Below are positions 55,301-64,000 of a stretch of DNA of 64,000 nucleotides, piece after piece. The notes under the pieces are model-generated. The model saw nothing but the letters and a program-made list of their open reading frames with translations. It did not search any database and had not been told where the DNA came from. The DNA lies in the NCBI GenBank assembly GCA_030686995.1, contig CM060708.1, positions 106,863,044 to 106,927,043 on the forward strand, in the 5' to 3' direction. The translations under genes and the position numbers were made by a program. Numbering within the stretch: the first letter of the stretch is position 1; each line of letters starts with the position of its first letter. The DNA is from Artemisia argyi (taxonomy: Eukaryota > Streptophyta > Magnoliopsida > Asterales > Asteraceae).

Positions 55301-56457
55301 TGGTTCACTTCACATTCCACCAAAGGTTCAAGAGGCTCCAAGCTTGGTCTCCTAGGTTCACTTGAGACATGGTTCTTCTTGGCGATCCGTATGTCCTCCA
55401 ACAACTCCTTTTCGTTACTATATTTGGTGTAATGGTGCGTATGAGTGTGTGTTACCAACTGAGGATGCATGGGCAGCTATATAGTGAGTTCTTGGAGTGG
55501 TAAAGACATGTTGGGTTCACAAAAGTTGGAAGGCAAGATAGAAACGAATATTGGCACCTCATTTCATGTCCAATCGATGGTTTACAAATAAGTGAATGTG
55601 TAAGACCATATCATGTTCATTCCTGACACTTACAAGATAGGTTTTGTGGTGATTGGTGAGCATGGGAGGTGCCAAGGAAGCATGTGACACGTTTTTGGTT
55701 TATCTTGTTCATATGAGTTGGGGGTTTCACTTGGGTTGTTTCTAGGGTAGTAAACGAGTGAGGTGGGTCTCGAAATTTATCAGTCTCGATTCTCAGTAAC
55801 AAGGTGAAGCGGGATGGGTAAAAATATTGTGATGTTGTTTGTCGAAATCAAAAGAAAATGGTGCGTTTGTGGCTTGGGTCGCGGCAGAAACAAGAAAAGA
55901 AAATAATAAAACCAAAACAAACACCCCTCGCTGGGCTTGTGGCCTGGTGGGCTGCTTGGCGTGGATCAGGCCCAACACAAAAAGAAAAAGATTTTGAGTC
56001 CGTGTGGTGTGCTGTTTGTGTGTAAGTGGCCCAAAAGGTGGGTTGGGCCCACGTAGCTTGTTCCGGGTATCGTCTCGGGGTCCAAAAATATTAGTGAGAA
56101 ATCTCGGGAATTTTTGTAGGCTCGGGAATTATATAAATTGTGTACGGTAATTAAACAAAACATATAATTTTAATTATAAATGTTTTAAATATATAAATAT
56201 TGTACGGTAAATATACGAAACGTATATTTATAAAATATAAACGTTTTAAATTTATTATATTATTCGTGATATTTATAGATTGTGTGTAAGCATCGTTCCT
56301 AGGCAATTGGTCAATCATAAATGTCGTAGTGATTCACATAATATGTAATGTATAAAAAAAATTTGTTCCCCGTAAAAATGGTATTAAATTCACGTAATAT
56401 CCTTTTATTCAATTATTAATATTTACTAATCGTATGGGAAAATTACGAGAGGTTACA
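52369..56457 (-). repeat. 5' LTR of the chromovirus-like element (4089 bp)
   Basis: A TATA box CACTATATAGC (55476-55486, minus) lies about 0.97 kb from the LTR start. A leader of roughly 240 bases follows, up to a GTGAGGTGAG donor-like site. The remaining 2.8 kb to the primer site is non-coding. Confidence 0.92.
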
Positions 56458-56462
56458 GAATG

Positions 56463-57679
56463 TTTACAAGGAATGGTGTTTGGAGTTCTTTTCTACGTTC
56501 TACTTTGATAGAAAAGTAAATGATGTTCTTGGGGATGTTTGTGTTTGGTTTAGATTGTGTGGTCGCGAACATGCTTTATCTTTGCCAAATTTTGCAGTTG
56601 CCCTTGGTTTGTATGAGGAGAGTGAGGTTAATCATAGGTTGTTTGGACCACATTTTGTGAGTTTAGCTAGAGCTAATGATCAATACACGGGTATTGATGC
56701 TTATTGGAATAGAATTGGTGATCCAACTTGTCTTAGGAGAAATTCTTCTAGGATTAGGAATCCGTTGTTGAAGGTTTTACAAAAGTTGATTTCTTGGGGA
56801 TTGATACATAGGAGCGGTGGTCAAGACAAATGTAGTCAACCGGACCTATGGGTGATGAAGTTGTTGGAAGAAGACAAGAATAGGAATGTGGCATGGATTA
56901 TTGCCGAGTATCTTTCTAAGAGAGCACCGGGGATTAAGAAACAAAGTGATGTTTGTGGAGGTCATTATGTGACCGCATTGGCTAAAAATCTTGGGTATTT
57001 TAATGATCATGAGTTGAGGAAGTGTAGAGTGAGGTTGGAGAGTGAGATATGGGATGCTTTTAGTTTTGGAAAATCATTGAATAGGAATAACAAGACTTTG
57101 GGACCTTGGATCGAACCAAGTGTGGGGGCACAATCCGGAGCTTATGCGGAAGCGCCATCACAACCTCAAATGGGGAGTTTTCCGAGTAATACCCAAAGTG
57201 GTTTTGATTCAGGATGGGGTGATTAGAACCGTGAGTTAAATGCTATTGAGTGTAGGGATGTTTGGAGAGATTCAATGCAAATGAGGAATAATTACAACTA
57301 TGATTATTCCATGCCTATGATCCAACATTTGGCACAAGATGCCAATTATGAGGTACCTCCCTACAATCCACCAAATGTTCCACCATACCCTTTACCATAT
57401 TCTCCATATCCTGGACCATACCCCTACCCTTATCCTGGTTATTCACCATTTGCCGAGCCATATCCTCCATACGGTAGACTACCAGAATATGGTAGTTCAG
57501 GTGTTAATGTGGGTGGACCAAGTTTTAATCCTGGAGGATCGAGTTATGATGTTGGAGGTTCGTCGTCAAGAGCTGGAAAGAAGAAGAGACGAGTGGTGGA
57601 CGAGGACGATGAAGAAGATGTTGATGAGGATGAAGAGGAAAGCGAGGACGAGTTCATTCGTTCCGATGTGAGTTATTGA
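56463..57679 (+). pseudogene. Athila-like gag (ORF1), 3' part, with in-frame stop
   Basis: It continues in frame from 44401 once the insert and the duplicated GAATG are ignored. It carries VNDVLGDVCVWFRLCGREHA, then SLPNFAVALGLYEESEVN, and a helical part with VLQKLISWGLIHRSGG and VAWIIAEYLSKRAPG. I associate this with the Arabidopsis retrotransposon ORF-1 (ATHILA) family; this is by memory. A TAG at 57224-57226 interrupts the frame, but the same frame stays open to 57679. The extension is Pro/Tyr-rich (about 57350-57480), then Gly/Ser-rich, then a basic patch (KKKRR) and an acidic tail (about 57595-57650). The stop could be a Trp-to-TAG change or the natural end. Confidence 0.7.
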
Positions 57680-59516
57680 TGGTGACATTTGATCACATGG
57701 ATTATGGTTGGTTTTAAAAACAATTATGTGTCGAACAATTTCTATTTCTATTATCTTTAACTATTTCTCGTAGGATTTATAACGTAACTTAATTTTCTAT
57801 TTATTTGGTTTAGATATGTTTTTTGTGTTTGTTTGGTTGTTTCGTATATTTTGCAGTTTTCTTGCAGGAATTTTGTTACGGTAGCATATAGTTGATCAAC
57901 GTTTGGAGTCGGTAAACTCATTTGCTTATTATGATCAAATATGCATGTTGCGTATTTAACTCCGGTATTTTCTAAATTTTTCCATTTCCTTTACTTCGAA
58001 GTTATGTTTATTACATTGAGGCAATGCAAAACTTAAGTGTGGGGGAAGGAAGAAAATAGAAAAATTGCATAATTTTTAAATTTTAAATTTTTATTTATTT
58101 TTTTTTTATTTTTATTTTTTTTTTAGAGTCGTGAACTTTAGTAACTAGTAGTAGTTCGCCCTTCATATTTTAGTTAAAATAATGTTGATTTCATGGTAAA
58201 TAATAATGATATTTTTGGAGAATAAATTCAAGTTTTAAAGAGCAATTCGTCTCGAAATTGATAACATTTGCTAGCACAATTTTATACCCTTATTACTTTA
58301 AATTGTGAGGATTAGTTTTTTTTATGAGAATAGTGTTTCTTACACTATTTACATATTTCATGATGAGTGTGCCGGTGGTTGTGTTAATTCTAGAACTTGT
58401 ACTTGTTATACATTACGGTTAAAATCATTTTCGAATGATAAGGATATATTCATATGATAAGAGGCAAACTTAGGAATAAAACCAAATGGCCATCCGTTTA
58501 CAAAATAATTTTTGCTAACCACATCGGTTAGTTACCCTCGTATTTGGAACCCATTTGTTAGCGTTTATCTTTAGCGCTAGATACCCCTAGTTACACCCTT
58601 TGAGCCATCCTTTTCATTTTTGTTACATCCAGATAAATACAAAAATATTTTACACTTTGAACCTTAGCCTTACCCTTGTCAAAATCTAAATGGTGGGTTG
58701 CTAGTTGCTTGGTTGTTGGATTGTTTTTGATGATTATTAGTTAGCCACACTTCACAATTCATGTGTGTGTCATTCCAACAAAGACGAAGAGTGCACCTTC
58801 TTATTTGTATTTTTTGTGGTGTATGCTTATGCGAAGTGTGGGGGAGATGTGATGTATGAAAAAAAAATAAATAAAAAAAAGAATAAGTCATCGCAACTAT
58901 AAGGTGACAAATATAGCCAATGTGCTATATTATTATGAATAAAGAAAGTCATGAGATGTGTTGTTAGCCGATGTGCTAAGTTTGAAGAATATTTTTATGG
59001 TGAATTGATGTATCAACATGTGAAAGTTCGAAGAGGAGAAAGATTGTAACTATTGTCATTTTTGGGTATGTGGTTTATTTGAGATTAGCAACTATGGGAC
59101 TTAGACTTTGATTTTATTTTTTCTTTAAAACCAATTTCATAAATATTCCCATGCCTTATCCTTACCTTTTTGACTTAGTGTAATTATTTTGCACGAAAGT
59201 TTATAAAACCCTTAGCCTAAACATTACAACCCGAATAAAAGACCTCTTTGATGAATTATTCTATTGTTTTGATACTTGTACAAGCCTATGGTAAGAAACA
59301 TAAATCATGATTGTGCAATGAGTGATCTATTAATCATTACATATATTGAGTGATGAGTGAATTTCAAATTATCTTCGTGAGGTGCTTAGAATTGTTATCA
59401 AGCTCTTTATTTACTTGATTGAGTTCAAACAAGATATTTGCACTATTGCCATTGAATTCAATTTTCTTTTGATTAAGACTTGCTCGAGGGCGAGCAAAGC
59501 TCAAGTGTGGGGGATT
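57680..59516 (+). other. 3' non-coding region of the Athila-like element
   Basis: There is no pol. Three polypurine-like motifs AAGTGTGGGGGA occur, at 58032-58049, 58832-58849 and the terminal 59500-59516. There are T-rich and A-rich tracts near 58090-58120 and 58859-58885. The small ORFs here are not convincing. Confidence 0.65.
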
Positions 59517-61227
59517 TGATAATGCTCAAAATTAATATGTTTTTAATCGCGTTATTGTTTGTTTTATGTGTGGAAATTGGTCATATTTGTATATATTTGT
59601 TACTTAATCATGGTAAAGTGTTTATGCATGCAAATATAGCCAAAAGTAGGTAAAAATGATTAAAAGATGAAGAAATGAAGTGGACATGCATTTTTGGAGA
59701 GTTTCAAGAAGATCAAGGAAGAAAGAAATGTTGCATGGACAAAAGGATTTGATAAAGACAAGTTTTCTACACGAAATTATCAAGAAAATATCAAGTTCTA
59801 ATGGACAAAGTCATGCCACAAAGAAAATAATGCATGCAATGAAAAACGACAAAGAAAAGACATAGAAGTATGGTTCAGACAGATTCCAACCGATCGGTTG
59901 CAACTCGCAACCGATTCAGCTGGAAACATGCCAAAAGATTGACCATCCGATCGGATGGTAAGAAACCGATCAGATGGGGTTGACTGAAGTTACAAGTTTT
60001 GAATTTATGGATGAATTTACTCCCCATAATCATGTGTGGCTGATCATTTCTACTTATTAACTATTTAGGGACGTTTTTACTTGAAGGATAAGTGTCATTA
60101 TGCTATATAATGACTACTTAGGGTCTAGAATCACTTGTACCACTAATATCTAACTTAGTATTACACCAAATCTTGTTAGTTTATCTTATATTGCCTGAAA
60201 GTTTACTAAGTGTTGTAAAAATGTCCAGAACGTGTTGAGTTAGAGTCTCAAGCATTGGTTCGAGTGTGGAGTTGTTTACTTACGTTAGTGAGCAATTGGA
60301 GGAGTGTGGTTGCTAAAGTTCCACAAGTTTATTCATTGTAATTCTCAAGACTAGGTACACCTTGATACTTATAATGAACAATTGTTACTTTGAGTTTATG
60401 AAAGTTTTCTTATTTACTTGTGTTTTAATATGATTGCTATGGAGTAATTTGTGATATACTTGTGTATATGATGTGATTGGTTAATGGAGTATTCTTTTAT
60501 GAAAAAGGTGATGCATGAAAACATATCTATTTTATGAGTTTGTTGAAATAACATCTTTTCTTGCTTAATTTGTCGGTAAAAACAATCTCTTGAAAAATAG
60601 GTCTGAAAGGAATTTCAACTTGTTTTTATTCCAAAATATTAATGCACCAAATTAGTATGGAATAGGATGCTTGACAACCATCTTATTTACTTGTTAAAAT
60701 GGATTTGAAACGATTTCATCACGAAAAAGGACCGAAAGGATTCGTAGGAATTCATAAGAAAAGAATTGATTTTCTAAACAACCATGTGTTTATAGAATTG
60801 TCATACTCATTTGATATGTCCGAAAGGAGTCATTTAGATGATAGAATTCTTAGTGGTAGTGAAAACATGACATACATCATAGATTGTATAACTACTCATT
60901 TTTAGTTGCGCATCATAATAAGTTTTACACCAAACTTTGTACTCAAATTGTTACAATACTCCTAATTATCAATCAAGGAATTATACACAAGTATATGTTT
61001 AGTTTTTATTGAGTTTCTTTAAAATTAAGATTTTACAAAAATTTGGATTGACAACCCTTATTTAACAAACGTTTTTCTTATTACTAAAACCGCCAAATCT
61101 CTTGGGACGATCTCGACTTACCCACCTTTATTACACCGGACGAGTATACTTGCTCGTATGTGCTAGATAATAATCGGATAATTCTTGTTTATAAATTTTA
61201 AAACTTGTACTAATAAAACGCACATCA
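59517..61227 (+). repeat. 3' LTR of the Athila-like element (1711 bp)
   Basis: It starts TGATAATGCTC and ends AACGCACATCA. The CCGATCGG module is at 59885-59980 and the TATA box at about 60101-60111. By eye it differs from the 5' copy at a limited number of positions. Confidence 0.85.
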
Positions 61228-63876
61228 ACAAAATCCTGAACTAATCCTGCTAGTGGAGGTAGAGCTAAAGCATACCACACTACGCGAAAAGCTTATGCAT
61301 TTACGTCAAGCCGGCCATCATGCAGAAAGGATGAATGCAAGGGGTGAGTATGGTCTGCGACCTGGAGAAACCATGCTTGACCTCAAAAAGAGCAGCGAGC
61401 ATATGCTAAAGACACATGAACCGTTGGCAGGAAAGTCAGGTTAACGGCCAAAAAATGGGGAAACCAACTCACTCGAGCCGCAAGTTCGGTCACCGAGAGA
61501 TCGCGAATGTAAGACCACGTCCAACGGTTTGATAGAGGTACCGGCTAGACAGGCTAACTGAATGTCTCTCAAACGGCAGAACGAATATAACATTTAAATA
61601 TGACCGCTTGAGGTCACAGGATTAAAACCTCACCTTATGGGCCGGACGGAACCTGGTCCAACAGCACGACCCCGCCAAAAAAGCGAAGAAACTCATACTT
61701 CAAAGATGGGATGGAAGTCCGCAGACACGAGCAAAGGAAAGCGGAATCCTCAATAAAAAGCGCGTTATAATCTTGGAATCAAACGCAACACACCCAACCG
61801 ACCCTGCAAAATACAGAAAAGGCATATAAACCCTAAACAACGGAAAGATAACAGCTACCATATTCCGCTGACCGTAGTTTCTTCGGAAGGATAACCCGTG
61901 GACTACTCATACATATATCCGGAGGAGAAAATGCACCTTCCCGATGATTCCATGAGAACAGAAAAAGTACACTCTACGTCGCAGCTAGTAGACCAAAGGG
62001 TACTTAGAGTACAGGGTTCAAGACGTGTCAATAAGCTGAGTCATCACAATAAATAATTACTCACACGTAATAGGGCAAAAAAAGCGTCCCACTATAAAGA
62101 GATGACCACAGAAAGATGGCAAAACAGACACATACCATCCAAAACAAAAAAAAAGTGGCGCTCCTATTTCAGCATCTTCGACCAGAAACCATCCCCGTAT
62201 ACTCAAGAAGAGACTGGTTAAAACCTCCGCAAAATAAACACCCAGGGAAGAACACTCAAAGAACTGCAAAAAAGAGGCATAAGAATTTCTTAAGTGACTA
62301 CTAATAAAATTTAGTCACCCTAAAACGGCGACTAATAACCATAGGCCATAATGCTTTACAAAACCCCGCTACCAAATTCCCCCCATGTCATACCCAGAAG
62401 GCGTCCTTTTGACCAAGATGACAGGCTCCGAGCCGCTCTTGGTCAGAAAGACGTCTCAGAACACCCACCCTCCATCCGGCCGCCGTGACCATTCATAAAG
62501 CCATCGACTTGTGACACAGAGTTCAGAAGGAGCTCCGTGCTCCTAAAGAACACGCGTCCACGGAAAACCTATTGACCATCAAGGTTCTCGTTGACCACTA
62601 GGGAGGCAACAAGCCAAATGAGGGTTTCGCGGCTGGTTGAACACAACAAGCCGTATTAAGGACGGGTCACCAAAGGATAGAAGGGGAAGATAAAATGCAG
62701 GTACAAGCATGCAATGGTGAGGAGGGACGCATCAGAAACGTCGTGGGAGATCCATTTCTCAAATACAACCACGGCCGCCAGGATCCTCACCAGATTGCCT
62801 AAAAGGAAAGGATGAATATGATGCCTTCATCCTTGTTGCTGACTAGAGCTGGCACGAAGACTACTCGCTAAGGGGCTAGATACTCCACCAAACCTTACCA
62901 CTAACAAGAGTTGCAAAAACAGATGGGTATTTAGTTCCCCGACACTAAAACATATTCAATCGCATACCAAAGGATATGGTCAACAAGGGAACAAGTAAGC
63001 CCTAATTAACCTAGGACAATGCGGAAAGAAGACCAGACGAAATATAAGTAATGCCGCCGAGATTTGCTGATACATGGGCACCAAAAAAATCCGGTCCTAC
63101 AAAGGTCAAGAAAGAAAAAAGAAAATAATAATAATACAAGGTGGAACCCTCACTACATCTGGTATCTAAAAGAGCCACGGTACTTACATGATGCTAAGGG
63201 TTCTCAAAGCCAGAAAGAAAACATCATAACCAAAAGATAAAAAGAAACTTCCGGGAATAGACAGTGGCAAAGCAACTGCAAGCTACAAAGACCAAGAGGC
63301 AAAAAGCGGAAGTACTTCTAAAAGGTGTAAAGACTAATAGTAAAAGACGGAACCCAGGCTCTGCAAACATACAAAAAGACGGAATCTAGATTCCGCAAAA
63401 ATATAAAAGACGGAGCTCAGGCTCGACAAAAATGTAAAAGCCGGAAAAATCCGCAACATGTTCCAATCGAATTTTATTTATTTTTTATTTTTTTTAGAAT
63501 TTGCAACTACTTTTACTTATAGTATTCTGATTTCTAACAAAACAAGAGCAGAGAATAGCTACCTCCACCAAGCTCAAATACTCTTTCAAATATTCTTTTA
63601 TTTGTCAAAGCAGCAACACATGTTATTCCGTATAACAAAAAAGTGAGTAAGACGCGCACACAAAGGGCACGTCCTAAGAAAGTTATTCCGTATAACTAAA
63701 AAGGTGCGAAACCTTATAACTTAACTGCAGGTACGTAAGAGGGATTGCAAACCCAGTACCGGGAGGATAACCCACAAATATCCTTTTAAGACTAAAAATA
63801 AATTACGTATCTATACGTATTTTAAAACTAGCAAAGCACAAACAATCAAGTACAAACAAAGACGCATAAAGTTAGA
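61228..63876 (+). mobile_element. remains of the decayed Gypsy element (continuation of 40205-41365)
   Basis: The strand is strikingly rich in A and poor in T, as is the segment before 41365, supporting that the two belong together. A 63-codon open frame (61253-61444, EVELKHTTLREKLMHLRQAG) has no recognisable domain. A tandem repeat occupies 63341-63456. A 'ttattccgtataac' block is repeated at about 63621 and 63682. No 3' LTR was found before the next LTR begins at 63877. Confidence 0.45.
63341..63456. repeat. ~35-bp tandem repeats
   Basis: About four units of the form 'aaaagacggaacccaggctc' followed by 'tgcaaaaatat' with variants. The core resembles the GGCTCCGG repeats in the LTR at 40262-40385, which supports a shared element. 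Confidence 0.75.
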
Positions 63877-64000
63877 TGATAAGGCGAAAAGTGTACCGCT
63901 TTTAAGGGGTCATTTAAGCTTGAATTCGTGATTATTTGATCAATTATTGCCCTAAATCATTCCTTTTGTCATTTTAGGTACTTTTGAGAAGAAATCTGGA
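63877..64000 (+). repeat. start of another LTR of the 9970-element family (cut by window end)
   Basis: TGATAAGGCGAAAAGTG and the following ~120 bases match the LTR starts at 9970 and 28606. Whether it is a full element or a solo LTR cannot be seen. The preceding bases are ttaga (63872-63876). Confidence 0.85.

Larger units (their letters stand above)
44402..56457 (-). mobile_element. chromovirus-like Ty3/Gypsy element with 4.1-kb LTRs
   Basis: The LTRs are 44402-48531 (4130 bp) and 52369-56457 (4089 bp). Read on the minus strand they start TGTAACCTCTCG and end GGGGGTGTTACA. The target duplication GAATG is exact (44397-44401 and 56458-56462). A tRNA-iMet primer binding site lies next to the right LTR, so that is the 5' LTR. 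The 3.8-kb internal region holds a gag ORF and scraps of pol, without a usable RT or integrase. The LTRs differ by three small indels (20, 13 and 9 bp) and by scattered substitutions, so the insertion is fairly recent. The Tekay/chromovirus label is inferred from LTR ends, primer site and gag type. Confidence 0.92.
41366..61227 (+). mobile_element. gag-only Athila-like Gypsy element with nested chromovirus-like insert
   Basis: LTRs start TGATAACGCTC (41366) and TGATAATGCTC (59517). The 3' LTR ends CACATCA at 61227. Possible target duplication: ACAAC (41361-41365) against ACAAA (61228-61232). Inside are an intron-containing gag (43374-57226, split by the insertion), a Pro/Tyr-rich acidic extension and about 1.8 kb of non-coding sequence with a terminal polypurine tract. 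No PR, RT, RNase H or INT is present. Without the 12-kb insert it is about 7.8 kb. It would need the enzymes of an autonomous relative. Confidence 0.82.

Noticed and set aside
1..64000. tRNA, rRNA or other structural RNA genes
   Set aside because: None was seen by eye. The tRNA-like matches found are short primer binding sites at LTR edges. A covariance-model scan was not possible.

Overview
The window is plant nuclear DNA made almost entirely of LTR retrotransposons; no complete host gene was recognised. The Copia gag fragment at 764-2105, the 'putative plant transposon protein'-type ORF at 14294-15493 and the Gypsy gag at 30062-30638 resemble, from memory, proteins annotated in large numbers in Asteraceae, especially Anthemideae (Tanacetum, Chrysanthemum, Artemisia). 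An AT-rich composemaceous genome is therefore likely, but this placement is memory-based and was not tested by any search.

Layout. (1) 1-3365: two related Copia elements in opposite orientation, one apparently inserted in the gag of the other. (2) 3366-9638: anonymous repeats and a candidate giant solo LTR. (3) 9639-31331: a three-level nest. A decayed minus-strand Gypsy gag (9864-9969 and 30062-30638) is split by a plus-strand Athila/Tat-like Gypsy (9970-30056, target-site duplication CTTCT). The 5' LTR of that element is split by a minus-strand, gag-only Copia element (11303-20577, duplication CTATA) whose two 1313-bp LTRs differ at only about three positions by eye. (4) 31332-40204: a chromovirus-like solo LTR holding a second solo LTR, an unassigned stretch with one possible host exon, and a third solo LTR (38135-39560, exact duplication ATTGG). 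(5) 40205-63876: a second three-level nest. A decayed Gypsy element (LTR 40205-40862) is split by a gag-only Athila-like element (41366-61227), whose spliced gag is split by a 12-kb minus-strand chromovirus-like element with 4.1-kb LTRs (44402-56457, exact duplication GAATG). (6) 63877-64000: the start of another LTR of the 9970 family.

How the parts work together. Only the 9970-30056 element retains a recognisable protease-RT-RNase H-integrase, and it is broken by stops, most of them explicable as C-to-T or G-to-A changes. The gag-only elements would need enzymes supplied in trans. The most interesting signal is that several unrelated LTR families each carry a private short palindrome module just upstream of the LTR TATA box and repeat it inside the element: GGCCGGTCCCCTTAA with its inverse in the Copia element, TGACGNCGTCA in the Athila/Tat-like family, and CCGATCGG in the gag-only Athila-like element. 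In the Copia and Athila/Tat-like elements an internal copy is followed by a TATA box and an ORF, which suggests extra internal promoters.
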